This document shows, piece after piece, positions 1 through 13,248 of a stretch of 64,000 bases of DNA. The DNA comes from Trichoplusia ni. Its lineage: Eukaryota > Arthropoda > Insecta > Lepidoptera > Noctuidae. Positions within the stretch are counted from its first letter, which is position 1. Each line of letters opens with the position of its first letter. The DNA is taken from NCBI RefSeq assembly GCF_003590095.1, contig NC_039492.1, positions 3,286,001 through 3,350,000 of the forward strand, read 5' to 3'. Made by a program: the position numbers and the translations under genes. Under the pieces are notes generated by a model. It ran no database searches, was not told the origin of the DNA, and saw only the letters and a list, made by a program, of their open reading frames with translations.

Positions 1-117
1 TTGCTTAAGCCTGACATGTAGCGACTGGCAGCATGTGTGTGAGGCCACGAGGGGAGCGGGGATACTGTGTAATAGAAACATAATTATTTGTAAATAGAAT
101 TTCGTTTTTTTTTAAAC

Positions 118-205
118 GATTCAGGACAAGTTTTTGTGGATCACACAAACGTTTGTCCAACGCGGGGATTGCAGCCACTCGGCTATCGTACGGACCAGTA
201 CAACA
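118..205 (-). mobile_element. tRNA-derived SINE fragment (SINE type A)
   Basis: The minus strand reads GATAGCCGAGTGGCTG (A-box region) followed by a body with GTTTGTGTGATCCAC and CTTGTCCTGAATCG. The middle part with the B box is missing. Confidence 0.6.
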
Positions 206-1960
206 CTACTCGTATTAAAAAAGGTCCTTAATAAAAAAAACGTGCTTTACTTTTTCTTATTTTTGGCTTTGATATAACCCGGCCCTGTTTAATATACGTC
301 TAATATTATAATCTTGTTTTCGTTAATTGTGGAACAGTTGATTCTTTAAGCTTCTTTTATTACGACTTTCAGGAGTCGGATTGAATCTACTAAGGTTTTT
401 AAAACTAGTAGGTATAATCTCACCAATAACAAAAAAAACCCTAGGTTTATAGTTATGACTCAATTACTACACAAGATAAAAAAAAACTACAGACATCTAC
501 TTAATGAACTTCATTATTCATTATACATTTGCTAGTAATTTTTAAGTTATTTCAAACAACATTTATCAAAATACACGATTGATACTGAAATACCAAGCCC
601 AATAATAATAGGTTCTCTACACAATATTTCGTGGCCAACAAAACTCGCTCATGTAATATGCATGCCTCTGTCTACACGCGGAAGATCATACGCTGTGACA
701 CACAATATTTTATATGATAACGTTCGTACAATTCAATTTGTTACTATGCTGTTACTGTATTGTTGTAACGTTTGTCGTAAACGGCAGATATGTAATTTGT
801 CTAATTTTATATGTAATTGTTGGGTAAGTGCATCCTCCAAATCCTACGATTGTGGACTCTATCCTGGGCCAGACAAAATCATCCCACCCCGCTGAAGAAA
901 TTCCTATCCCAAATTTCTTCCAAAACTCTATCCTGATCTACGTGAATCCAGAATACTGTTACTCATTTTAAATCAATAATTGCAAGATATTTTTTAGCGT
1001 TCCGAAATGTAGAGATGCACAACTCTATTTAAGAAGTCAAATAGAAATTTTCTAAAACAAAAACTTGATCAAATGATTAAAATATGGACAATTTGACACA
1101 ATGCAATGTAGTTTAATCTTTCCTTGTTATCAAGATAACACAGTCCAACGTCGAATAGAAAGAAGCAAGAAAACAGCTTAACAATATACACAGTGTTTTC
1201 GGCTAGCTATAACAATTAAACATGGAGAACAAGAATTCATTAAAGCTAGGAATGCCAGTTGTAACAGAAGGCAATATTATTATGCCCTCACCTATCTCTC
1301 GTTTCTAGCTGCTTTAACTGTAAGCGCTGCTAATGAAAATGTATTTACGGCGTGTCACGGTTTAACATATATTTCGGACATTTCCTAGAATGTCTTAAAT
1401 TTACGAGCGAATAATTTCTGGTTGCTGTGAAGCCTAGGAAATGTTAGAATGAGACAGGTATTAATAATATTGTTTTTTTTTGTAGTGTTACAGCTGGAGT
1501 CAATACTATAACGTTATAAAAGTACCTGGAAAACGGCCTATTTGAAATAAAAACAGGCAGTAAAATTATTTTATGAATCGCATATGTGGTATAACTAAAT
1601 ATGTTTCACAAATCTAAAAACAAAAAAATACTGATTTTGAAAAGTTATCAACAATTACTACGCTTTTCTTAATATTTTTAGATAAAATAATAAAGTAAGT
1701 TTTTTTAGAATTTACAAACAAATTTCTAAACAAACATTACCAGCACAGCCTGATTTCATGAATGGCAGCAGCAAATCTAATCAGAAGTTTAATCTCGGCG
1801 TTGATTTCCATCCGAGCATAACTCGGAGTATAGGTAAATGTATGACGCAACTATTTCTAGAACATTCTAGGCAGTGGTTTTAAACCTTCTGGTTATCGTG
1901 ACGATAAAAATATCAAATGTTGGAAATAATTCTGTAATTTTAATGAATACCGTCTAACTT

Positions 1961-2100
1961 ATATCATCATCATCATCATTCCCCTGACCTTATCTCAATT
2001 ATTTATTTTGGGTCGGCGCAACATGTCTTTTTCTTCCATACCTTTCTATCAGCCATCATTTCACAGGAACACTCTTTGCAGCCATACCGTGTTACTTATG
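1961..2100 (-). mobile_element. LINE 3' end fragment (C-terminus ...WKKKTCCADPK)
   Basis: The minus strand 2059-2003 encodes MADRKVWKKKTCCADPK and stop, preceded by diverged LINE sequence and followed by an (ATG)n-type tail (the CAT repeats at 1964-1978). A second fragment of the same family is at 34420. Confidence 0.7.
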
Positions 2101-2432
2101 GTTTTATAATTTTAGTCTTATAATTGTTACCTATTCTAAGAAAAAATACCCTTTCATACATATGAAAAAACAACTACTTTTGTATTTATTTGTTCATAGC
2201 TTTAAAACATAACTTCTTCTTTGTATATTCATCCACTTATTCCAAAAGGCTAGACAGGACTTAAAATTTCACATTATCCCTTTTAAAACAAAAACAGACT
2301 ACCTCATCCTTTTAATAAAGCGTTTTCGCAAAAAATCAAGTCACATGCGCGGATACACCCAGACTCAGTTCAAACATTGTCCTGTCCCGCGCACAATAGG
2401 TTTGGTGTGGTAATTATTATAGCACTCGACAA

Positions 2433-2701
2433 TCCAATATATAAAATTCCCGTGTCACGATGTTAGTTACCGTACTCCTCCGTAACGGCTTTACCTAATT
2501 TTATATGCGTATTCAGTAGGTCTGAGAATCGACTAACATCTATTTTTCATAACCCTAAGTGTTAAGGGTTGCTCGCACTAAAAAATATATTTTATTTTTC
2601 GGACGAAATATTTTGTTTGTATTTTTTTTTATGTGGCATTAAAAAATACATACAACTAGAAATAATTTATTTGGCAAAACAACGATTGCCGGGTCAGCTA
2701 G
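2433..2701 (+). mobile_element. Helitron-like element, family 3
   Basis: Starts TCCAATATATAAAATTC after A and ends GCCGGGTCAGCTAG. The body includes TACTCCTCCGTAACGGC, GTAGGTCTGAGAATCG and AACCCTAAGTGTTAAGGG, motifs I recognise from a widespread lepidopteran repeat. The base after CTAG is C instead of T. No coding capacity. Confidence 0.72.
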
Positions 2702-5300
2702 CATCAATATAAACTTTTTCATCAACACTAAATATAATTTAATATCTACCGCGATAGTTTAAGAGCCCTTGTCCCGACTACATCAAATTACTTCTCAAGT
2801 GTTTGTCATAGCGTCGCACGTTAATAAACTATGATCGGAGTAATTTTATAAAACAAATTTACGTTATAACGCACTAGAGGTAAGTGGAGTTAATATAATA
2901 ATATTCGCTGCTTATAAATTAAATTTATTTTCGTATACATGGATATGACAGATAAATTCTAGCAAAGACTTTTGGAGAGACGAGGCGTTTTATTTTTTGT
3001 GGTACAAGAAAGTATTTCTTACAGCGAGTTATTTAAGAAATTACGGAACATTTTGCAATACATAGGTGTGTGTTATTTTGCGCAAAATATTTTTTTTAAA
3101 GATACTGCAAGATGGCAGAGGATAACAGCATAAACAAAAACACCATTAATAGCTCATTAAATTATATTCGGTGTAGTTATGGGTTCGCAGGCTTAGCCCA
3201 GCATTGGATTACACAAGGCTGAAAATAAGTATTAAAGAAAATGCAGCAAGATTTGATTTTCGAATCATTTCATCCCTGCAAACTACATCACTTTTTATGG
3301 CCTTAAAGATTAGTTAGAAAGAAGATTTTTTATTTTTTTTATTTTAAATTTAAAGCCCATTAATCTTTCTCTACAAGTCGTTTGAATAATTTCGTTGAAA
3401 TACTGTCAACGTTAGACTGGTTAGATCACTCCCTGGGTGCCTATTGTGAATGATTGAGAACTATTCTCAAAGAGTACATTATGTGACCAAGTTGATGAGT
3501 GTTATGTAAATTTTGTTTACAAAATTACGTTAGCAATTATTTGCTATATAGAAATAATGAGATACGTTGTCTTTTTTTAAATATGCTTTTAATTGCTTTT
3601 ATGCCCATCCTTTCTCATCAGTGATGCCGAAAACTGGATGACTCATAACGCTGCTGGTATAAATAGTGTATACTCGATTTAAATGTATTTCAGAAACATT
3701 ATCACCGAGTAAAAGAAGTTATAAAAGGTGTAGAATAAGATTAGATATCGTTGCTGATTATTTCCATTAAAATCATAAAATAAAAGTAAAAATTTTCGAA
3801 TGCACTCCAAAGTGTTGTCGATGCAAACTAGGCACTCATATTTTTTAACCGTAACAATCTTTGTTACCTTGATTTCTGTTTTATGATAGTGGCAACAATA
3901 GATCATTTTCTGTGAAAGTGTCTAGATACTACAGTTCATGAGATACAACGTGGTGGCACGGACAGACTGGAGCCTCAACCCTCTGGATACAGAACCAAAA
4001 AAAACAGACATTCTTTATCTCAGTCAACTATTTAACGTTAGGTATTAATTAACACACATATTATGGTATAATACAGCATCATAAACTAGTACATAACTCT
4101 CTAAGCTTAGTTAATAAGCTCTCCGATCAGGCTGCGAATCCAACAACATAGGCCGATCGATCGCTGCAATACACCTAATGTGCCTCTAAGTAGGGTCACC
4201 ATACATTTTGTAGGCTTTTCATTAGGTGTTTTAATGTACCTATATGGTTATCATTTTTTTAACCTCATAGGTAATCCTTGGGATTAAGTAACTAGACAAA
4301 TAAATAAACAGTGAAACTGAAAAACATTTTGAAACAATTCGGCGAAAGCATAAATATTTTTATTCGCTTCAACAAAAAATCATTGAAACTAAGCTAAATA
4401 CGTTTTTCATACTTTCGTTCATTTCGCCAAAAAGCATTGTAAATCATTTAAGTACTTGTTTTGTATTAGTATTTATTTTGTGTAATAAAAAGGGCTGAAC
4501 AGAATAAAAAAAGCTTCTCCCTGAATTGGGGGAAACATTTATGATAAAACATAACGCATCATTTGCAACTCCCCGAAGACTTTCACATAACGTTATGTGA
4601 AATGTCTAGTTTATTATACACTAGATGTTGCGCATGACAAGTGAGTTAAGATAAGTTAGTTTTTTTTAATCGGATCAATAGTTTTGGCACGCACGCGTCT
4701 TTTTCACGTTTCTATACTATATTACTATAACTATATATGTATTATTAAAATAATTAATTTAGTATATAGTATAGATTCATTTCACTGAATATCTGTATAC
4801 TTTTCTGATGTCAAGGGACTATCCTACACTAATGGCGTCACACTAATCACTGAGTGTGTGACTGGCAGAGTTTAGTACAAACAGGCCAGCTCTCTGGTTG
4901 CAATGGAAATGCTCCCCATTGCCACATAAATCGTGCGGTCGAAAGCCAAACCCTTTATCGAACAAAAGGATATCATTTTGCGTATTTATCGAGAATTGTG
5001 TGGAACTGAAATGTTGGGTAAAAATGAGATGTATAATTGATTTATTATTGTATAATTGATTGATAATAGTATTTAGGATTAAATTTTTGGTGTATTAATA
5101 TTACATTTCAATATATACGAAAAATAGAATGTACTTCAAATTAAGTTTCGCAATAGTCGTAAAAGTTTTTTGCAATGGACATAGAAGTCATTGAGTTTAT
5201 TAAAGTTTAGCAATAAGAAAATGCCTTTATTAATAAAAATCATAATAAAATATTCTAATAAAGTACCTACTTTATTAGCAGTAGTCATGTATTAATATTC

Positions 5301-5388
5301 GTTCACGGGTTACGTTCACGAGAAAAGGGTCATTTTAAACACCTATAGGGGACACAGATCCAACATGCAGAGGCCCTGTTGAGTCCTT
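5301..5388 (+). repeat. Unclassified dispersed repeat, copy 1
   Basis: GTTCACGGGTTACGTTCACG, AGAAAAGGGTC, GGGGACACAGATCCAAC, AGAGGCCCTGTTGAG. Shares order and spacing with 13249-13335. Confidence 0.55.
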
Positions 5389-6177
5389 AAATCTAAAATG
5401 TGATAGGGGCTTCCACTAGGCCCAAAAACTTCTGATTTATGTGAGAAACATAATATATAAACAAACCTAAATTATAGCTGTAGACCCTATCTTGATTTAA
5501 CCAAGATAATTATTTTTCCAAGCACTTCTAGAAGTTTTAGTTCGTATCAACCGAAAATACCACCTAAAGTCGTCTAGCTACGTTCTTCAAAAGTTTATTT
5601 AATACCAGAACGTATTTGTGATTCTCAAAAGCTACTCGTTAATGAAACTTGGTTCAAAGTTTTAGCTCCCTAACTTAGTTTAACTAACCTAGTGTCGGTT
5701 TCCTGAGTAATAAAGCTAGGAAGGTAATTATAATTCATCCTTATAGAAAGTTTATTTAAGTTAGAACTGCATTTCAAAACTGAGTGAAATCCAGACTTGT
5801 ATATCTTAAGGACTTGGATTTGATTGAATCTTTAATTGTTAATATTATTAAATGGGTCTCAAATTATCTCTAAAAGTGACTGGTTTGAAGGGTTTTATTT
5901 AATTCAGTGTATTAAATATCGTGTTTTTATCACCACCACCTAATGTTAGGTTAGTTAATAGATGCAACGATTCACTAACGGGTATTTATCGGGATTGCCC
6001 GATTGTTCGACTCGCGACTAGAACTATTAAAGAAATACGTTGTTCGATACTGGTGACAAGCTCAGCATTCGCTTGTTTGCATGCGGTTAGCCGGTAACCT
6101 ATATTTGATGTGGCTTTCCAAACTACCTAGTCCTAATCCTAGCAAACATGAAATTCGGAACACAAACCCAAAGTCTA

Positions 6178-6245
6178 GGGTCTACCACCACGTGTTCGTG
6201 TGGAAGTCTGACAGCGCAATACAAGGCGTAGAGAGGCATCACGTT
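6178..6245. mobile_element. Fold-back (MITE-like) element, partial
   Basis: GGTCTACCACCACGTG, then AGCGCAATACAAGGCGTAGA and GAGGCATCACG, match the left arm and apex of the copy at 31451. Confidence 0.5.
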
Positions 6246-6267
6246 TAGACACCTTATTTTCCGGATG

Positions 6268-6435
6268 GGAAATCATCAAATGCATCAAATGACTCTTTCC
6301 ACTTCGGGTTGAGCGGAAGGGAGTGTCAGGCTCTTACTGACTTGCACCTACCAACACTTAACACATAATAATGCCAATGCTCCTTCCTTTGCCTTCGTGT
6401 ACCGGGGTACACCACGGTAACCTCTTCGGAAAATA
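6268..6435 (+). repeat. Dispersed repeat copy (GTCAGGCTCTTACTGAC type)
   Basis: Contains TCATCAAATG, CACTTCGGGTTGAGCGGAAG, GGGAGTGTCAGGCTCTTACT, TTCGTGTACCGGGG and CCTCTTCGGA. The same block order is found at 32780-32935 and partly at 19685-19775. The family is widespread in moths; its class is unclear to me. Confidence 0.6.
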
Positions 6436-7723
6436 ACACTGAATGGGTCTACAGAGTGTCACTTTAAACTCTTACTCCAAGATGTAGGCGACATTAGAAA
6501 CATGTATTTAAACTTACTTAAAGTTTCCATTTCTCAAAATTGAATCACCTTTCATTCCTCGTCTCTCCAAATAAATAAAACGGGAATCATTAACCGTTGT
6601 CTGATAGCTTAATATGTTGCTGTTTTATAGCAACTAAAACTCGTTAAGCACCATCATGAGACCCAGTGATTATTGTTATAATGTTGCCTGCAGACAGCAG
6701 ACATACCGGGATATAGCTATTAACGTTTTACGCTCTATATAAAGACAGTTTTGTACAAAGTAGCAAGGATTGTCTTCAGGGACGGATTTAGGTGTAAAAT
6801 TATTATCTAACAACATCTTCTGGTATTTTTAACTTTAATGAAAAGAAGTTATTTTCTTGAAATCACACTGTAACAAAACAACAAATATTATTTATTTTTA
6901 CTAAACTGGATCAGTTTAGAACTGCTTTTAATATTACTAAGAAAAAGTACTAAAACTGTTTCGCTGAGTTTCATTTCGTTTCGCCGTTGTACTTGACGTT
7001 CAAGCCTCCTGGTAAGGAATAGAAAGAGACAGAGGGAGAGTGCTCTCGAATTTATGACCACATTAAGAAGTTCTAAAAAGCCTTTCTTAGTTCTTTCACG
7101 AAGCCTTCCTAGGGACTCAACGCACTTTTTTCATAAGGAATTCCTTAATTATGATTGCATGTTTAAGTCCATCCCTGTAGTTTATCACGTAAACAAGTTT
7201 ACTACCCATCTATTCAACGACAAATAAAATGTTTAACATCTCTGATGTGATATGCCATTAACTTTTGGACTGTTAATTTAAGAGTATTTATTTTTATTCT
7301 CACTTTTAAATGTTATGGCTAAATATAGAGCTCAACTGCCTGATGAAAACTGGGGTTTTATTATACTTATCATTGAATAGTAGATTGGGTTTTACTCGAC
7401 AACGAAGCAAACGAAGGTTATTTGTTTGACTTAGGTGTATTCTTATAAAAGCCTATTGGTAAGATAAGATAAGGAAAGGACTGCCAGTCAAAGGTCAAGA
7501 GTGCGATCCTAAGGCACCATCTGACTTTTCGAATGTTGAGTGCGTTTTAGAAATCAAATCCCAGCTTTCGTGTTCACACAGGTCTATGAGAGTAAGGCAA
7601 CACGGATTGCACCTGGCGTTCATGCTTGTACACTATAATATGTTTCGTGCACTTGAGATGTATCATACGACACTGTTCTTCTTGGCCGAAAATCGATCAG
7701 GACACTATTATTACATTTAATCA

Positions 7724-7970
7724 CTAGCTGTTGCCCGCGACTTCGTCCCCGTGGGTAGAAGATATAAGTTATTATTTATACCTGCCCTGTTTTTTTCATA
7801 TTTTCCATTATATCTTCGCTCCTATTAGTCGCAGCGTGATGGTTTATAGCCTAAAGCCTTCCTCGATGAGTGGTCTATTCAACAGAAAAAGAATTTCAAT
7901 ATTCAACAGCGCGTTCAAACAAACAAACAAACAAACTCTTCAGCTTTATATATTAGTATAGAAGTATGGA
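7724..7970 (-). mobile_element. Non-autonomous Helitron-like element, family 1
   Basis: On the minus strand it begins TCCATACTTCTATACTAAT and ends GGGCAACAGCTAG, with host A before and T after. That is the Helitron pattern (TC start, CTRR end, insertion between A and T). A short imperfect hairpin built on GACGAAGTC lies just before the end. An internal (GTTT)n microsatellite is present. It has no coding capacity. The type is common in Lepidoptera (Lep1-like). Confidence 0.85.
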
Positions 7971-8365
7971 TAATATTATAGTTGAAGAGGGACCAAAGAC
8001 AATTTTAAAATACACTAACACGAATATGATTTTCAAGTGATCTTTGAAAGTGAAATTTAATATTGTGATGTTGCTGCTTGCATCTTGCATTAGATGTTAT
8101 CTTCATAAACATACAAACATTCCCTTCCCTTGTCCTTAATCAGTTACTAGACTACTTGAATAACTGCTGCGTCTTATAACCCTTCAGTGTATGCATTAAT
8201 AGTTTCAGAATGTTTCAGTTAATGGGGTGAGAACGCCATTACAAGATCCGCCATTTTAAATATAATTGCATGTTTCCTTGTAGTTAGTTTTCATATTCCG
8301 GTTATAAAAAGTAATGTGTTTTGAAGTATGTTTCCTAAGGTGTAGTTGTTTGTGTGTATCTTAAA

Positions 8366-8633
8366 CTAGCTGTTGCTCGCGACTTCGTCCCCGTGGGTAG
8401 AAGATATAAGTTATGATTTATACCTTTTTGTTTTTTTCACGTTTTCCATTGTATCTTCGCTCCTATTAGTCGCAGCGTGATGTTTATAGCCTAAAGACTT
8501 CCTCAATGAATGTTCTATTCAACGCAAAAATATTTTTTCAATTTGGACCTGTAGTTCCTGAGATAAGCGCGTTCAAACAAACAAACAAACTCTTCAGCTT
8601 TATAATATATATTAGTATAGATAGAAGTATAGA
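8366..8633 (-). mobile_element. Non-autonomous Helitron-like element, family 1
   Basis: Minus-strand copy with start TCTATACTTCTATCTATAC, an expanded TA-rich subterminal stretch and end GAGCAACAGCTAG, flanked by A and T. It lies about 400 bp from the previous copy in the same orientation. Confidence 0.85.
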
Positions 8634-9329
8634 TGTGTTGTTTACAAGTCTGATAAAAATAATATATATAACTTAATTTCACGTTAATATTTGTATGTAT
8701 ATTTAATAGAGGTATTAATAATGTGTTTGTTTGAACGTGTTTATGCACTTAATACACTTTACAATACAAAAAAAGAAAGTAAAAGATCTTAAAAAAATTA
8801 AACAGTTGACAATGTGGTAATTTACTTTTTCGTAATCATTGCGACATATCTAATTATACTAAAATCAATTAGCTAAATAATCCACATTTACACAAAAGTA
8901 TTCAAGTGTGTTAAAAATGTATGTCTATTAATATAATCTGTATTGTCGAGCTCCAGAATCCGTCCACTATACAACTGAGCTATAAGTACAAGGGACAATA
9001 AACAAGAAAGTAAATTAATTAATAAACTGCGTAATTAATTACGTCCGACATCTGTTGCAAAAGGAATCAGTCGGACTTTAATCCTCTTACAAGAACAATG
9101 GGTTTAAAATTGTAATATTTTAAGAGATATTAATTAATATTATTGCATTGTTAAATTTGGGTGAAAATGCTTCCTTTTTTTGGTATGGATGCTTCAAATT
9201 TAACATATTAAGTTCGTCACTTTGAAATAAAATATTAGACAAGTCATTTTGATTTTTTTTTTGTTTAATAATTTATGTACACATACAAGAGGTCTTAAAA
9301 GTATGATTTATTTAGAATAATAAAAAAAA

Positions 9330-9366
9330 CTGATCAAATGCGAGTCGGACTCGCATAACTGAGGTT
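9330..9366 (-). repeat. GGAACCC-type repeat, 3' end fragment
   Basis: The minus strand reads ATGCGAGTCCGACTCGCATT then GATCAG and a T run, the usual 3' end of the repeat. The core GCGAGTCGGACTCGC is a near-perfect palindrome. Confidence 0.45.
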
Positions 9367-9829
9367 GTCAAACAATTACCTAAAGATTGAATAGTAAATA
9401 TAATTATGTATTTAAAATATTATTTGTCACCCACCAACAAATTTATGACCGTAACATGCCCATTTTAGGCAAGTTTGTTTTTTTCTATAGGTATCATAAA
9501 AGATTATATTTAAGCTTTTAATTCTGGGAGTTACAAAGATTTTTTATGCCATAATCTACTCATGGATTCAAAGGCACCTATTACAAAAAATAAATTGCAA
9601 AAATGAAAGAATGTTGCTGCTATAGGGTAAAATGGCCGCAAAAACACATTTCTAATACAATATGTACCGCGCAAACCATAACCTTTTACTCTGACGCTCC
9701 TATGAATAACTGAACGTGCTAAATTTTTCAATACAATGCTCTTAAAGGTGGTGTGGTACTGGTTTTATTATGCTTGAGACTAAGCCTTTTTATGTTTTCA
9801 TGTTTTACGTAACCACAGGGTAAAAATAG

Positions 9830-9915
9830 AGAACTACTTTAAAACTCAGTTTGTCTGTCACGAAGCCGTATCTTATGAACCGTTACGTATACGAGTAGCT
9901 AGATAATTGGATATA
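9830..9915 (+). repeat. GGAACCC-type dispersed repeat fragment
   Basis: TTTGTCTGTCACGAAGCCGT and ATCTTATGAACCGTTACG correspond to the middle part of the repeat. Confidence 0.4.
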
Positions 9916-9947
9916 GTTGAATTTTGTAATATAATGTGAAATGTTTA

Positions 9948-9985
9948 TAAATCCCCCGAGACACAAGGATTAAATTAATATAATC
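9948..9985 (+). mobile_element. SINE type A tail fragment
   Basis: Only the tail CCCCCGAGACACAAGGATTA is left. Confidence 0.4.
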
Positions 9986-10361
9986 TCCTCTATTCCAAAT
10001 CGAAAAAGAGAAAGCTTAGTAATTTGCAAGTTATATAGTAAAGCAATAATTAGAATCTAAATTTGTTTACGACGCTTTCCTCCAATTTTCATGATAAGTG
10101 TATTGGAATAAATATTGAAATACAGGTAACTCACATCATACAACTATAGGTATACTTTTAAATATATTATTTTCAGTTTAAAGCCTAATTTCCTTAATTT
10201 TATGACCGAAATTATCTCTAACATACCAGTATGCTTTCACCCTTGCATATCTTATGGACGCGAAACACCATTTAATCATTTATCTGAACGCTTACTGAAG
10301 CCCTAATATGATTTACTCTCGAATGTGTTCTATTCCCTGTTCAAAGCAAGGTATTTTTAGA

Positions 10362-10388
10362 AGTAGACCACGGTGTACGTGGTCTGCT
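10362..10388 (+). other. Perfectly paired short hairpin followed by T run
   Basis: AGTAGACCACG and CGTGGTCTGCT form an 11-bp stem (one T-G pair) around loop GTGTA. Five T in total end the right arm and following sequence. No gene nearby; function unknown. Confidence 0.5.
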
Positions 10389-11611
10389 TTTTAAAATTTC
10401 TTCAGTCTACGAAAGTTTCAATCAAATTGGGTTTCAATTAAACTCTCCTACCAGCCATAAGAAGAAAAAAAATATAGATCCACGATATAATTTTGATAAA
10501 TTGAGGAAAATCTGTACTGAAAAACTAAGGGTCTATTCCTTTTTTCAGTCGGGAAAAAAGGAGAATGAAACTCGCAAGTACGAGTAAACGGAAAGACTAC
10601 TTCTCCCACAACAAGAGCACTTATAAAGAGGTGAAAGGTACTTATAAAGGGAGAATATGGGTGCTATTGTATTTTGACTTTTAATAAATGATATTAAATT
10701 CCACTTTCCAAAAATCTTCTGTAACCAATTACTTCAAGAAAACTGTATAGATTTCTCAATTTTAAAAATGTGACAAGAAAACAAATACATTTACACACAC
10801 AATCGCAAAAACTTACGACACACAAATTGCAACCATATTTTGCACGACGACTTATTTCCAGTACAAATTGCATAGGAACACCGAGATTGCACAGGTAGCA
10901 GGTAGAGTTACAAATAGCTGTGGCTTCAGCAGAACACTTTAGTAACAAATGCAGCCATTCATCCACTAGAACAACCACAATAATACCGTATTATAAAACA
11001 TATTTGCTGTCGCGTCTTGGTTGGGAATTTTGAAATACTGGGAATTTTGAATCGAGAATTTGAAATATTTGTTTTGAATTTTGAGAAATTGAGTTGCAAT
11101 CCATTGAGTGGGGTCTGATTCAGAGTGTATTTAATATTGCTCTCAATTTTAGGTAATAAACAAGTTTTTTTTATCAGTGCAAATCAGTGCTTGATTGCCA
11201 AAGAATGTACAAGCAAATTGTAAATATCAGCAAATATATTGATGTTTAGTATAAAATTTCATTAAAATAGCTTTAGCAGTTTAGGAGTACAGTAGATGTT
11301 AAGACAATACTAAATTTACAAAATATAATTACAAGTGCTTGACAAAAACTGCAACTTTTCATTTTCCAATTCAAACTTATTAAAACCTTGTCATGAAAAA
11401 TACGGCATCAAAATAGCGGCCGACGCGTCCGTCTCTCGATATAATTTTATTCTTGTAAAGAATCGATTAATAAAGGCGCTGGGGGTCGCTGTGAGGGATG
11501 AAACGTCAACTCGATTACAATAGGGCATGATTTAACAAGCAGTGGATGATAGAAACGTACGGGACAAAATTGTGAGCGACAAAGCTACGATTTTTCTAAT
11601 TAAAACTGATC

Positions 11612-11748
11612 TATAGCCGACTGGTTGAGAACATCAGGCCAAACCCACTGAGCGCGACCAGTCGCTGGTTCGATTCCCGCATATGACAAGCATTTGCAAA
11701 TGTTTGTGAAAACCCGCGATACAAGGATTAATTTCCTGAATGCGAAGG
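11612..11748 (+). mobile_element. tRNA-derived SINE, type A
   Basis: Head TATAGCCGACTGGTTGAG, middle CCAAACCCACTGAGCGCG, B box GGTTCGATTCCCGC and tail ACAAGGATTAATTTCC. Internally shortened compared with the copies at 31200 and 49934. The A box is closest to Ser/Leu-type tRNAs. Confidence 0.75.
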
Positions 11749-13014
11749 ACTTGTATAGTAAAACTGAGGTCTGAGTTTTTTAAGAAGGAAGAATGGCTAA
11801 GGGCGGATTTTACAAATTTCATTCTCTCTGATTCAAGAGTTATGATTCGAACCGTAAGTGATCATTAAATGAGACAAACGAAGAAATTAACAGAGAAATA
11901 AGAATTCCAGCATATATTTCATTCATGAAGCCTTTTAATCAAAAACTTGGTTTGAGTATTAGCATTGGTATCTAAAGATTTTCTATTTTAAAACTTTTAA
12001 CATTTTTGCGGTTTTGTCTCAATTATACGTCCAAATGTTTCCAAAATCTTAAGTTCCCCGGTGCGGTATCCTTGCGATTTCACGATGCCGTTCAGCACTT
12101 TCTCAACTCAATTATTCTTTCTCTTATATTCTTTGATGCAACAGATTTTATTAGTGTTTTTAAATTGTCTTACTTTTAGGCCTTTGGGAGGTAGTCTCGT
12201 ATTTTAAGAGATTTTTGGGACAAAGGAAATTTCTGGCGTTTACTTAGACGGTAAAATTTGTGGATTTAGTAGCCATATAGCTAACAGGCAAGCATATTAT
12301 AAATACGAAATACGTAAACTTGTATGTTGTTCGAATCAGTGGAGAATTTGGGACAGTTTGGAGCAAAAGACTGATGCCTCATGCATTTGTTTGAAGATGT
12401 GTCAACAATTACTCTCTAAGTAAAAACCATTTTGGTAGTTCTCGGGAATGCAAGTGGGAAAGTAACGTCCCAGATGACGAATCAATTAGTACCACTGCAG
12501 AAAACTCGATATCGTCGCTGTCTTGAATATGTTTTGATCTAGATCCAATGAATACAATTGACGTGGAAAATAGGCCGTAGAATAAATGTTTGTTTAGAAT
12601 TACAAGATGTGCAAATGTTTTTAGACATGTTTGATAAACATCGGTACAGTTATTTAAAAGTTATGTATGGCGTCAGGGTTACTGGACTGAAATTTTAAAT
12701 TTTATCCACAAAGTCTTTTTCAATAAAACTTTTCACCTTATCAAAAGTTAATCCAGCAGACGAGACTTCAATGAAAACCGAATCAAAATCATAAATCTTA
12801 AACCAACAAACGCTTATTAAAAAGAAATCTCCGTAATACCTGAACCAACAAATGGGGTCTATTCTCAAAGTAGAATCTCGCGTACGGTTATTCTGACAAA
12901 CGGTGAAATAGCTTGAGTCAATATTAATAAAAAAATAGTAGTTCCTGAGTCATGTTTGAAGAAAGAACTCTTCATGCTGAATATTCATGTTTGGTTTTGA
13001 AAAAAAACGGACTG

Positions 13015-13195
13015 ATCAAAAACTTTGCGATGCCTTTTGAAGCAGTCGATAGACTCCCGTATCCAAAGAGTACAATCAGGTCCAATCGGAACCCCATTAC
13101 AGAGTACCGCTGTCGGTCCATTTGTCACCGGGCAGTATCTCATGAACCGGGAGATAATTGAATATATCGTCAGTCTGAGGGTTCCGTAAAAAACT
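13015..13195 (+). repeat. GGAACCC-type dispersed repeat fragment
   Basis: CGGAACCCCATTACAGAG, TCACCGGGCAGTATCTCATG, AACCGGGAGATAATTGAA and GAGGGTTCCGTAAAAAACT follow the order of a repeat common in Lepidoptera. Fragments of it are also at 9830, 26115, 29200, 52645 and 55345. Confidence 0.5.
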
Positions 13196-13248
13196 AAGGG
13201 CTTCAGTGTAGTTAGTCTGACCTGTACTTTTATTTGATTTCTTTTCAT

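Larger units (their letters stand above)
1..2432. other. AT-rich non-coding region
   Basis: Apart from the SINE fragment at 118-205 and the LINE tail at 1961-2100, I see nothing that I can assign. The longest open frames are below 80 codons and have no recognisable motif. Confidence 0.6.
2702..7723. other. AT-rich non-coding region with repeat fragments
   Basis: Holds the repeats at 5301, 6178 and 6268. Around 5970-6070 a fragment with TATTTATCGGGATTGCCCGA resembles the sequence at 58470-58530 next to the duplication break. The remainder is unassigned. Confidence 0.55.

Noticed and set aside
7920..7937. CRISPR-like or satellite array from the short (CAAA)n repeats
   Set aside because: These are the internal microsatellite of Helitron family 1, and this is an animal genome without CRISPR.
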